A stretch of 27,406 nucleotides of DNA, from positions 1 to 27,406 of the forward strand of contig WKLE02000635.1 of assembly GCA_014885115.2 (NCBI GenBank), in the 5' to 3' direction. A program made the translations under genes and the position numbers. Positions 10,026 to 20,514 of the stretch are shown here, in pieces. The first letter of the stretch is position 1. The number at the start of each line of letters is the position of its first letter. Source of the stretch: Asterionellopsis glacialis (lineage: Eukaryota > Bacillariophyta > Plagiogrammaphyceae > Rhaphoneidales > Asterionellopsidaceae). The notes under the pieces were generated by a model. The model was given only the letters and a program-made list of their open reading frames with translations. It had not been told where the DNA came from and searched no databases.

Positions 10026-11111
10026 GATTGCGTCATATTGACTTGCTCCAACCCTTAGTCAGTCTTCTCCTTTTAAATGAAGATCCGATAGATTTTAGCA
10101 ATTCTTGGGATGCAAGACAGATTTTTGTGAACATTACTCGTCGTATACACAATAACAAAGTAAATTTTTGAACGGGTTTGTATTATGCTTCCCTCAATAA
10201 GAATGTTTCTCCCTTTTTAAAGTGAATATTTAAACAACGTTATTTTATAGGATTTTTTAATTCTGTTCAGATATCAAGGTGAACGGCTGTATTCTTCTAA
10301 ACTATTTTCAAGTTATGTGCCTGCCATTTTCTGGATTCATCACTCCCAGCAAGTGATTTTGGACTGTCCGATCTCGCTTCTTGAGTTTGTTGATTACTGC
10401 TATCATAGTACCAGCTCGTACTGCGACCTAAGGGTCAGCATAGACTACCTGGTAACAAAATTGCAGAAACCACCAACCCCAACTACTTCACCGAAAATTA
10501 TGTATTCTGTATCTACTGGAATCGCTGCCTCTATTTTATTTATTTTTTTCTGATAGAAAACCAAGATTCTACTCATCTTCAGTCCCACTTTTGTTCATGA
10601 CTTAATGTACAAGCTCGTCGGACCCTCAGGTCTTTCCAAGAAGGACGACTAACGAATCAATATTAGCCCTCTCGGTTTTCGCTAGTTTTTAGCTCCACCT
10701 TGCAAGGGAGCGAGGCAAAGGATACGGATGGTAGGATACCAGGTAGGATGGACTCTCTTGAAGTCTACCAGCTACATGGTACCAGAGGTACCTGGTACCT
10801 ACCAGGCACAGTAAATAACTTGTCCAACGTACCTGTACGATCTAGGACCTAGTCTATGTAGTACCTGGTACTATTTGATTCATTCTTCCTTACGTCCTAG
10901 CTAGTCTAGATGGGACTACCGGTACTAGTAGGACCTACTATCAATAGGTCCAAGATCCAAGATAGAGAGGGCGGTCCGAACTAACGTCAACAACAGTCGT
11001 CATTCGTCAGATGAGTTGAGGATGACTTCGCGGACTCTGGACATACTGTACCTCCAAGCAACTATTAATTACCGTGGTGCTGATCGCGCGACCCGGCAAC
11101 AACCTACACAT
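10026..11111. other. intergenic tract with a GGTACC/TAGGTCC palindrome cluster
   Basis: No gene is recognised. From about 10735 to 10965 the DNA is packed with ggtacc, aggtac, ctaccagg, taggacct and ccggtacta words. At 10778-10799 the arms GGTACCAG and CTGGTACC flank a six-base centre. The cluster lies just upstream of the methyltransferase gene and may be part of its distal upstream region, but no specific regulatory role can be read from it. Confidence 0.55.
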
Positions 11112-11196
11112 CAGACATGTCAGGGATCTGGGTCGCCCTCACAAAATCACATTATTTTTATCACGCATCACAAGGTTAAGCAATGGTGATGTCAGC
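11112..11196 (+). repeat. start region of the methyltransferase gene, first copy of a dispersed duplication
   Basis: This 85-base stretch (5' flank plus the first codons, through gtcagc) is nearly identical to 13221-13306. Shared blocks include atgtcagggatctgggtcgc, tttttatcacgcatcacaa and gttaagcaatgg. Here it is followed by an intact coding frame, so this is the functional copy. It includes an in-frame TAA at 11177-11179 immediately before the start codon. Confidence 0.9.
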
Positions 11197-12400
11197 CGGT
11201 CTGCTCTCATTGGCACTTCTGGCTTCGGCCCGACCACCAGTAAAATTGCCCGATGAACCGGATCAGTCGCGATGGAGACGTCGAACGGCCAAGCGTCGTC
11301 TTCGGACAGAAAATCTCCTGCGATCGATTGAATTTGCACGGTCACCCCCTCAACATCCAACTACCGAACTTCTTTTCGGCAAGAATGTTCCAACCACCCT
11401 TGCATCACCTCCCATCAAATGGGAAGATATCAACCCTTCATACGATCCGATACAGGGTGGTAAGATACGGCCTGATACGTTACGTGGGGAAAGGAAGCGA
11501 GCTCAAGTGGAAGCATTTGCTCATGTTGTATCGAGTCTTCTTTCCGCTACAATAAGTAAAACCGATGGCAGCAGCAATTCAGCAGCAGGAAGAAGGACAA
11601 CAATCATCGATGCAGGTAGCGGAGCTGGTAATCTGGCGATACCGCTGATTGGGTTGATATCTGCCCAGCATTCCAATGTGGACTTGTTGGCAGTTGATGT
11701 GAACGATATTGCACTTCAGCGTCTGGCCGATCGGGCTTGCAAATTCCTACCTAATAGTATTCTTAATATATTGTGTGCTGATCTAGCGCAGCCAGATAAT
11801 ATACTATCAATCATACCGCAAGACAATAATATCATTGTGGTATCGCTGCACGCTTGTGGAGCAGCGTCTGATATGGCTATGGCCTTGGCCTACAAACGGG
11901 GTGCACCATTTGTGGTATGTCCTTGCTGCACAGCCAAGTCCCTTGTGAAACGAACAGATGCGGGGAAAAAAGATGACACCAACCTCATGGATAAAGTATA
12001 CAATTTGACGGCTTCATTTCAAAGAAGTGGAGCCACAGAGGACATAGAATACCCTCGCTCTCATTGGCTACGAGATAATTTACTTTCCGAACAACAGCAG
12101 CAGCACCAAGATACATTCGAACACACCAGCATTGAAGCAATGTATACCACATTAGCCAAAGTTGCCGATGTAGGCCTTGGTCCGCAGACACCTACCGAAC
12201 AGCGAGAACATCAACGTCGAGCCAAGAGAATTGTAGAATTAGATCGTCTGGCAAATGCATATGAAAGGTATGGGTATGATGTTAGCCTGGTTCAGATACG
12301 TCGTCACGACCCACATATCTATGGCAAAGGTGATTTATTGCTGGGTGCCAAGAGGCGTAGTATATCAGCGAGCGTATTGAACAATTTGGCCATCATTTAG
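11183..12400 (+). CDS. SAM-dependent methyltransferase, GSTCD-like (Methyltransf_32 type)
   Basis: The frame is 405 residues with no stop. It starts at ATG 11183, just after an in-frame TAA; ATG 11189 is an alternative. Residues near 80-115 read KWEDINPSYDPIQGGKI then RKRAQVEAF, typical of the segment ahead of the Rossmann core in this family. Motif I is IDAGSGAGNLAIPL (about 142-155), with the acidic ribose-binding region at LLAVDVNDIALQRL. The family signature follows: VVSLHACGAASDMAMALA (about 218-235) and VVCPCCTAKS (about 244-253). The C-terminus has RAKRIVELDRLANAYERYGYD and KGDLLLGAKR. These match GSTCD-related methyltransferases, whose substrate is not firmly established; RNA is a possibility for the wider Methyltransf_32 group. 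The hydrophobic N-terminus (MVMSAGLLSLALLASARPP) could be an organelle or secretory presequence, but no clear targeting motif is visible. Confidence 0.88.
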   Translation: MVMSAGLLSLALLASARPPVKLPDEPDQSRWRRRTAKRRLRTENLLRSIEFARSPPQHPTTELLFGKNVPTTLASPPIKWEDINPSYDPIQGGKIRPDTLRGERKRAQVEAFAHVVSSLLSATISKTDGSSNSAAGRRTTIIDAGSGAGNLAIPLIGLISAQHSNVDLLAVDVNDIALQRLADRACKFLPNSILNILCADLAQPDNILSIIPQDNNIIVVSLHACGAASDMAMALAYKRGAPFVVCPCCTAKSLVKRTDAGKKDDTNLMDKVYNLTASFQRSGATEDIEYPRSHWLRDNLLSEQQQQHQDTFEHTSIEAMYTTLAKVADVGLGPQTPTEQREHQRRAKRIVELDRLANAYERYGYDVSLVQIRRHDPHIYGKGDLLLGAKRRSISASVLNNLAII

Positions 12401-13220
12401 AAGGTGAAGATTTATAATATTCTGTTTTTGCTCCAAGTTTTATTATGCGTCAGCTTGATCAAGTGGTGGGTAAAAGCTTCACGGCGACGTTGTGCTATTC
12501 AGTGTAGCATTCTATAATGATAGATTTTGATAGTCGGTACATAATGCTCATGACATTACATGAATTTTCATTGGTACACACGGCTCCGATCAAGGTTCTT
12601 GGTGATATAATGAGCAGTCGGGGCTTACTTTCGGTTACTATCCATGATGTCGATACTTCTGGGATAACACTATTGATGTAACAGCAATTGGTATGATCCA
12701 CAAACATGTGAAGAATATGCAATGCAAGTTGTAGCAAAAAGGTCATTAACGAGCATCAAAATGACTTTTACCTCACAAGAATTGTAGAAATCAACCACAA
12801 CACTGCCACAAGGATTAAAATGCTATTTTTCTAGTTAGTTTGTAATATTCCTACCCTACAAGAAATCTGTTTTTCACTCTGTCAAGAAAGATGCCACAGA
12901 TATGATTGGAAGTTTTTGTAAAGAGCACAGCACCTTAGTGTCACCTGATCTATTCCAGAAAAAGCAACCTACTCTCTTTGCTTTTGTGGGTTTGATTGTA
13001 TGTCTATAGTCACAAAATCAAGATTGTTTTCTAAGTTTTAGGGCTTTGTGTTCAGAACATCAGCGTAACAGACAGTATGGGGTGGGGAAGCAGAATATAA
13101 GCAGTATGGTACTGTATTACGTCTATAATTATAATTACAGTAGTGCGGTTTGCGGCAACCCACCAACACCTACACAAACCTGAACTCTCAAGGCTCCCCT
13201 CCGACATCATTCCGACAGAT
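12401..13220. other. 3' flank of the methyltransferase gene; no gene recognised
   Basis: The DNA is AT-rich with the frame 12495-12746 (minus) as its longest ORF, which has no recognisable features. CG dinucleotides are still present around 12420-12620, then become rare. Near 13150 the words gcggcaaccc and acacctacac resemble sequence just upstream of the first copy of the duplicated start region, suggesting the duplication extends a little further with gaps. Confidence 0.45.
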
Positions 13221-13306
13221 CAGAAATGTCAGGGATCTGGGTCGCTCTCACAAAAAATCACATATTTTTATCACGCATCACAAAGTTAAGCAATGGTAAT
13301 GTCAGC
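13221..13306 (+). repeat. second, orphan copy of the methyltransferase start region
   Basis: The 86 bases align to 11112-11196 with a handful of substitutions and small indels, in the same orientation. The start-codon context caatggtaatgtcagc is retained, but the following DNA (tcaattttttgccaat) has no similarity to the methyltransferase. The copy is therefore a promoter/leader fragment without its gene. It could come from a segmental duplication, or both copies could belong to a short dispersed repeat that supplied the leader of the intact gene. Confidence 0.85.
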
Positions 13307-16300
13307 TCAATTTTTTGCCAATATCATCAGTTCTTGATTTTATGAATTGTGCTGTCATTTATAAAATCATGTGAAACATCTTTTCCATCATCTTGTGCAA
13401 CATGTACACAGTAACAAGAAATACTAATAACTGTGCCAAGTTAATTAAACATGAAAGAGTTTATTTGTACAATGAATCTGTTTAGATTATGTTACTATCA
13501 TCTTTGTTATCATGGAAAGAAACTCTACAATAAAATCTGATAGGAGGAGTAAAAAGTACAATTCAGTAATGACAGCATAAAAGAAAAGCACACTAACAAC
13601 TTACCTTAGCACTTTCTTTTCTTGTGTGCTTCTGATGAGGTTCAATGTATATAATCATACTTTGTTCTAAACTAAACTAAAATCTAATATTTAACATGTG
13701 GTGACATGTACTACAGGTAAAAGGGGGGACACTACTGAGTAATGAGAGCATGGTGGTGGTCTGGGGGATTCTAGAAGATCATGAAAAGGTATTTCTGGTG
13801 GGTACTGGACACTACTAGTACTGCTGACTGTTGCAGTCAATGTTTTTAGAAGAAAAGAGATAAGAATAAAAGCTTATAAGTATATCATTATATTTCAGTT
13901 TTGTTCAGGTGCGTGACACAGAAAAAAGATTTCACCAAATTACTAATTTAATAATTTTTGTTGATAATCATTACATTCTCTCTCCGTAAAGAGTGAGTTA
14001 GGAATAGAATAAAAATTACTAGTCCTCAAGAGTATCTTTCTCATATCTACTGTGCTGTAGCTAAGATTGTATTCTAATCACATAGCTTTTGAAAAGATCA
14101 TTGTGACAATCATAATAGTAAATACATTATACTAATTTCCTGTTTTCTCTTTAGTAGTAGACTACTGGTGCTGTCTAATTATTGGGAAACAGTTGGTATA
14201 TAAACAAATTGCCAGAAGTTCAAGAGTGACTTGTCCTGATGCTAGTACTTCTTGCTTTCATTTTATTTATATAGTATGATACTTTAGATTACCTTCAAGG
14301 TGTGTTTTTGTAGGGGCTCAGACAGGAGAGGTGTAAAAGTACCAAGACAAAATAGTACCAGGAAGGAGAGGAGGTTGAGTCTGGTGTCAGATACATGGTG
14401 TATTATTCTTTTTCCTCCAGGGATATATGGCCTCAAATATATCAGTAAATAAGATCTCATATGAGAAAATGCAACAAACATGACTGACTCAAGGACAAGA
14501 GCTGTAGAATCTTTTAGTGTTACATAAGGTAAAGGGTAGCAGGTAATTTTTTCTTTAGTATTGGACCACTTACTTCAACAAGAAGCAGCATTATTTTTTA
14601 TGTGCTGTTCAAAAGTAGGAAAGTACAGGACCTCCAAATAAGTTACACTCTCCAAGAGAACAGGCACAGTTGTCTCCTTGACATGATCATAACAGGAGAG
14701 TTATTTCCCTGCTGTTGCCTACCATTACTGCAAAATGCTATGATCCAGTCATTCTTGTGTTTATTATCTTTTGTATTACAACTGTTTCTTATACTCTATG
14801 CTCTTTCTGGAAACAGCTCAGGAGAGCCTCCAACCAACAACATGCTGCTAATAAAAGACAGAAAGCAAAAAATAGAATTCTTGGTACTCCAATATTTTTC
14901 ATTCATTTCATCTTTAGAGAACTACCAGTAGTTGTTCAAATGACAGAGCCTTTTTTTGTTTTAAGATGACACTGGGACCTAGAGCACAATATGGAGGACA
15001 ATACTCCAGAGAAGCTACCACTCTGATAGAAGTTGTTCTTTGGTATCAACAAAAGTCCCAGACAATATGTAGTACTGGAGATCTAATTTCTTCATTTCCC
15101 TCAGTAAAGTCAAATATGCAATCTATGAAAATCAAAAAAATCCTGCACTTTTCCAAAATTGTTGTTGCTGCTTTTAAAATGTTTTGCATAAAACCACTTT
15201 GAGAGTAGTACTGCTATCCTTCTGACTAGGTGGTTTGATATGAATTTGTCACAGTGTTCCATCTTCTTGTTGTAACAGCACCAATAATGTTCTTCCCTTT
15301 TTTAGGATAATAATTTTACATAACTAATCTCTACAGGTCCTACATATTGGAAAGCTGGCATTTTCCCTAGAAGAAAACATGCCAACAAATAAAACATTTA
15401 TATTTTGACATGGATTATCTGGTAATGTTTCCAAAAGGTGTGAATGGGTAGGGTAGTAAAAGTCTGTACTATCAAAAGAAACTTTTAGGCTAGTAAGAAA
15501 AGAAGACCATATCCATTGTTCCATGATTTATTCTAAATCCAACAATCTTCTATCCATATTCAATTCTAGACAAACATGGTTCTCCCACATATTCAATTCT
15601 GTAAATATTAGTGAATCATCTAATCAAAGAGAATTTTGAACTATTACCCAAATGTAGAACCTGTATTTCTATACCTGCTATACCTATAATATAATTTCAA
15701 AACCCTTTAGCACATACCTGTCTATAGTTCTACAGGAATTTTACAGTTTTGACTATATCAAGTTCAAAAATATATAGTGTTGTGAAGATTTGATTTATCA
15801 AAGAGGAGAAAAAGGAGTTTCTTTGTAACAATTGCTTTCAGAGGAAGCAGCATTCCAATTTTGCAATCCGTGTATGTAATGCTTAGCTACAATAAAGCAT
15901 TATGTTAAAAAAAATTTCAACTCCCAGAATAATTGTTATTATTGAGGCAGCACATAAAAATAAAAAATACTGAACAAAAAAATAAACTTGTGAATATTAT
16001 TTCAAGTCTAGTAACAAATACTTTAATTCTTCTTTTGTAGATATTTTAAGAAATAGTGCAGTCCACACCTACCAAGAATGATAAGTGATACCTGTCACCT
16101 TTCACCTATATCAAGCTTGATAATCTGGTCATCTCTTTAAGCTAATTTGTAGCAGTATCCACTGCTGCACATTTCAGATTCTAGAGGTCATGATGATATC
16201 TATTTTGCTGGACCTTGGGATCAATCATATGAATGCTACTGCACCTGCAAGTTGTATCAACCCTTTCAGTTGATGTGAGTCTGAATTTTACATTCTTAGT

Positions 16301-18749
16301 GTATTCTGTTGTTGCTGTCACACCAGCAGATTCACAATCATTAGAAGTTAGGCCTTGTTGTTGATATAAACAAAAACAAGGAAGAGAGAAGAGAGAGGAG
16401 AGAGGGGTTCCCATTATAAATGTAAATTTCTAATTAGGTTTCCCCTAGGAAGGAGTGACTGATAGGACAGGAATCAACATAATTCCTCAATCATTTATAC
16501 CAAATAGAGGTCATAAAGTGTAAGAATAGTAGTACTAAAAAAAGATGAGCAGAGTGGTTGGAGAGGTTAAATAAATATTTTTGTGTAGGGATGTGTAACC
16601 TTTACCAATAGAAAATACATTACTATTCTATGTGGTGTGTCATTTGCACTTGTACTATACAAATTTATTGTCATTTATTTTGATTGTATCAGAGAAAGAT
16701 GAATAGTGACGTGAAAGTTGGAAATTATGTTAGTATTGTTGGAGTATAATACCATTGAGGAATAGTGAGTAGGAGGAGGAGGAAAGGGAAGACAAAGAAG
16801 TGTTAATTGATTATCAAGATGAGTGGTGATATGGAGGATGTGGTGTGCCTCTGGTGTCTTGGTTGAGACTGATGTGTTGATACCAAACAATGTTGGATCT
16901 TGTGTCTAGCAGTGCTTTGACTGTCATTGTGTGTGAGGTCTGGCAGAGTAGTTCAAAGAAGGCTGTTGTGGTAGTACAACCTGAACAAAGTGTGAATGAT
17001 GGTGATTTGAGCAGAGGAGATGCAATGGACAATTCAGAATTGTATGCATGAAGTATTGTAAAAAGAACTCAAACCCTCTGCTGAAAACAGATGGAAGAAT
17101 GGGTGCCAATTCCCTCTCTAGCTAAAACCTAAAATTCCCAATTTCTTGGCACTGACTGTAATATCTGGTGATGAGGGTGGCATATTTTTGTCCTTTCAAA
17201 CAGATTGTCATATTTACAGGAGTGTCTTCATTGGTTCCAGGATTCTTATGGATCCTTTATACCAAGGGAGCTCATTGAGACAGTACTACTGGACAGAGAA
17301 ATTCACCATCAGAATTGTGCATATGCGCTCCTAGTACTGTTTTATTTCTGAGATCTGACTTTTGTTGATAGTTGAATGTGATCAAGACTGAGTCAGGTGA
17401 CCCAGGAGAAGGACCAGTAAAAACTCTGCATAAATTTTTTTAGCCACGAACCCCAAAGAAATTTGGCATTGGTTTTGGGTTTTCCTAAGTAAATGGCACA
17501 ATGACGTCATTTTTTAGTCCCTTGGGTTCTGGCCCTCAGAACAAAAATTCCCAGAAAAATGCAGGGAGAAATGTTTGACAACCATGAGCAAATATCCCTA
17601 TCCCTAGAATTTGTTAGTGAAATGTTTGATGCCCCCTGGCTTTTGGAAAAGGCAGCTTTGGTTTAAAAAGACAGTTTTGGGGGGAAGGACAAAAAAAGGG
17701 CTATGTCAGGGCCAGTACTGGGTCTCACCAGTCCTCCCAGGAGATGCTTGATGACATCAAAAATCTGTGGCAATAAGTTGAAGTTATCTTACTCAAGGTA
17801 GTGTCCACAAAGAGTGGCTACTTCAGCAGGAATGATGGCTCTTGAATTCTTTCCACCCACTAGTAAGGGATCTTCTTAATGTCAAGGAGCAGGTCATCCA
17901 GCAAATGATGGTAGCTTGTTCCAAACTGGATTGGAAAAAGAAATCTTAGACCTACTTATAGCTACTACACCAGTTACATACAGAGGGTGCAGTGGTTGCA
18001 CATCTTTTTTCTTTTTAAATCTGCAGTGGCAGAAACACAAAAATTCTTAAATGAGAAAGATTCTGTTTTGATTAAATTGATTCTTCCATTTAGTAGACAT
18101 GGAATTACATTGTACTAGCTAGTATAATCTGTAAATTTGCCCACAAGTAGACCCTGCACATTTTCTGTGGGGTTTATATTCATTCAGTATGAAAGCAAAT
18201 TCTGACCAATTGTGATACTCCTAAGACTAGATTATTCTACTGGCTGCTGGATACAAGACTCTTTACCATATGGGTATTCTGACAGTTCTGATGATCATTT
18301 GACCAAGTAAAAAAAATGATATTCATTCAGAACAAAAAAAAAAGGTGAATATCCATTTTTATAATGCTGCTGTTCTGAGTTGTTCCAGGATGAGGTGGAC
18401 CAACTTGTGACATTTGGTCTGTAGACTCCACTAGACCCAGAGATCATATTTTTAAATTATAAACATATACATGAATAAATAATTTTATATACTTCAAAAA
18501 ATTGTTATACATGTATAGATATTTCAATACTTTTATACTACTGGAATATACACCCAGTATATATATATACATATTTGAATATATTATATTATGGCACAGC
18601 TGACTTATATTGGAATTGAATACAATGACGACCTGGCCGGTGTACTTTTTGGCATTGCAGGCTCACCCAACTGACAAAAATTGGCTGTTGCACCCAGATC
18701 TCTTCCAATCAATCTTGCAAAATGGTGCTGTTTGTAGTACCCACCACAT
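13307..18749. other. extremely CpG-depleted, gene-poor block
   Basis: Reading line by line I find only isolated CG dinucleotides between about 13310 and 20290 (roughly a dozen), although C and G are not otherwise rare. Protein-like fragments occur but none is recognisable: 14602-14969 plus (hydrophobic, two frames), 14966-15202 plus, 15524-15324 minus (ends FPICRTCRD), 16414-16181 minus, a Val-rich frame near 16890-17050 plus, and 17146-17334 plus. They are broken by stops and frameshifts and may be remnants of genes or transposable elements. A perfect ATGACGTCAT palindrome at 17501-17510 keeps one of the few CGs. Confidence 0.6.
18379..18402. repeat. left copy of a short inverted repeat pair (partner 18963-18986)
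   Basis: The reverse complement of this segment differs from 18963-18986 at only two or three positions (shared words tggtccacct and atcctggaac). The pair lies on both sides of the hairpin at 18750-18840, about 560 bases apart. It may mark the ends of an old inverted-repeat element, but no target-site duplication was found. Confidence 0.6.
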
Positions 18750-18840
18750 AGCCATTTTTAACTAACAACCACCAGTACAGTTCCATGCAGAAGCTCCTTG
18801 TGCATGGAACCATATGGGTGGTTGTTAGTTAAAAATGGCT
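18750..18840. repeat. nested perfect hairpin, 24-bp outer and 10-bp inner stem
   Basis: The outer arms 18750-18773 and 18817-18840 are exact reverse complements (agccatttttaac... with ...gttaaaaatggct). After six-base internal loops on each side (agtaca, catatg) an inner stem gttccatgca/tgcatggaac (18780-18789 and 18801-18810) closes an 11-base loop. Its size and shape resemble a pre-miRNA-like hairpin or a fold-back MITE. Perfect arms in otherwise decayed DNA suggest recent origin or selection. Confidence 0.9.
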
Positions 18841-19666
18841 GGTTGTCAAGAAATTGGTACCATAAAATGGTATGTCCTTCCATCCTCACAAAAAATAACA
18901 TGTAAAATTAATAGCTTTGATTAATTTGATAAAAAAAATTCTGTCACTGTCCAGTACTGGACTGGTCCACCTAATCCTGGAACCACACTTCTGGGGTAAA
19001 GTCTACCAGTCAACTCATGGTTCCAGCTGGAACTGACAGGGTATTTATGGGTAGGAATAGAAAGGCAACTAAGTTTCTTGTGCAGTGGGGGGGAGGGCTC
19101 CAGGGTTTCTAAGGAGTGGAATGAAAGTACCAAGAGATTGGTTTCACAGATTGGATAGACCAAACCCAATACCCAAGACACTTTTCTGATATTTGCTCAG
19201 GACAGTATCTTGGGTATTAAATTTCTATAGGTAAATCCTGCACCAGACCACCAATTTTTGAAGGTCAATTTTTGTAAAAGCACAAAATGAGCCAAAATCT
19301 TAGTAGGCAAAACTGCAGGATTTCAGGCTATAGCTAAACTGCATGTGTTTGTAGACATGGTTAAGCACCTTATTGTGGAAAAAGATTAAAAAATGGTTGA
19401 GCTTTCCTGAGAAGTGGACTGATTGATCAAAGATTAAGAAAAATGCAAAGCTAGTGAATCTCCTAGAGAGTTATTAGTTGCAATTTTTGCAATTAACTCC
19501 TTAGTCCTTAGGAGTACTGTATATTTTATGGATTATACAAGGATAAAAAAGTAGAAGCTGGGAAACTTGTAGAAATCAAACCACAAGCTACGTGGCATTC
19601 AACCAGCAAGTCAAAAAGCTGTAGAACTGTCTGTCCTGGTCATTGCTTGATAAAATTAACCTTTAA
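18841..19666. other. CpG-depleted non-coding tract
   Basis: The longest frame (18921-19181, minus) overlaps a plus-strand stretch that reads SGVKSTSQLMVPAGTDRVFM then GRNRKATKFLVQW before stops. Both look protein-like, neither is recognised, and both are broken on extension. No start, domain or splice signal supports a gene here. Confidence 0.4.
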
Positions 19667-19676
19667 CCCTGGATGT

Positions 19677-19702
19677 CTCAAAGGAAATACATTTCCTTTG
19701 AG
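19677..19702. repeat. subterminal palindrome of the piggyBac-like element, copy 1
   Basis: The arms ctcaaaggaaat and atttcctttgag are exact reverse complements around a two-base centre. It lies ten bases inside the left end. Repeated subterminal palindromes are candidates for transposase-binding sites. Confidence 0.85.
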
Positions 19703-19800
19703 ATCCAATTTTCATTGGTGTAAGATATTTTTCAAGACACGTTTTTGACTGATTGTTGCTTGTTTCTATGTCCTGAGTGGACAATCCCTAAAACAGCTAT

Positions 19801-19822
19801 CAAAGGAAATATATTTCCCTTG
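19801..19822. repeat. internal palindrome of the piggyBac-like element, copy 2
   Basis: The arms caaaggaaat and atttcccttg pair with one mismatch around a two-base centre. The sequence matches copies 1 and 3. Confidence 0.8.
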
Positions 19823-20352
19823 AGCATTTTTTTGAAAATTTCATTTGTGTTTTTCACCACCAATAATGCATTTTGAGTGGTCCAGCATATCACCAAATGC
19901 ACAAGTGTAAAAAAACATGTCAAAATGGCTCTGCAGTTTTCCTTTGAATTCTTACTCTAGATCCTTTTCTAGTACCACCCATTGTATTTTTCAATGCCCT
20001 AACTTTTGCTCACATTTTCAAAGTGTTTGATTGCTGTGTGTCATTTTTTCATTGTTGTGAAAATGTTGTCTGACACAACTACAGTACCACAAGTAATAAT
20101 TTGTTTCTTAGTAGTAACATAAAATACTTTTTTCTAATAGTTCTATGATTATGGTAAATTAAATTGTTTTCTTGTTGTAGTGAACATTCTTATAGTGCTA
20201 TGTATGTATTGTATCTAGTTGTGTAGGGGGGATCTTGATTGGACATTGTTGATTTGAAAATGAGGTGAATTGTTGAGGTCATCAGAAGAGACTTCTTTGT
20301 GAAAAAATGCAAGATTCAGGCGATTGTTGGGTGGTTTAGCCCGCTCAAATTT

Positions 20353-20370
20353 AAGGAAATATATTTCCTT
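20353..20370. repeat. subterminal palindrome of the piggyBac-like element, copy 3
   Basis: AAGGAAATATATTTCCTT is a perfect 18-base palindrome 24 bases inside the right end, and is followed by tgagaa as copy 1 is followed by gagatc. Confidence 0.85.
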
Positions 20371-20514
20371 TGAGAATTTTCTGGGGTCAAAGGGTTAATA
20401 GGACCAAGATTGGATTTCTCTCTCTAGCTCTCTCTCTAGAGAGCGTCCTCTTGGGTCATCAAAATTTTCATGCTCACACATCTTTTACTTGTAATGGTGC
20501 TATTATTTTGAAAG

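Larger units (their letters stand above)
19667..20394. mobile_element. piggyBac-like non-autonomous element (MITE), 728 bases, TTAA-flanked
   Basis: The left end begins TTAA-CCCTGGATGTCTC and the right end, read on the minus strand, begins TTAA-CCCTTTGACCCC. Both ends start with CCCT directly inside a TTAA, which is the target site of piggyBac-type transposons. Close inside each end is a palindrome based on AAGGAAATATATTTCCTT: 19677-19702 (12-base arms) and 20353-20370, with a third at 19801-19822. No transposase frame is present in the 728 bases, so any movement needed enzyme supplied elsewhere. The terminal similarity beyond CCCT is modest apart from the subterminal palindromes. Confidence 0.7.

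Noticed and set aside
14602..15202. Three overlapping plus-strand ORFs of 78 to 109 residues
   Set aside because: They overlap in different frames, lack recognisable domains, and lie in the CpG-depleted block; at most they are relics.
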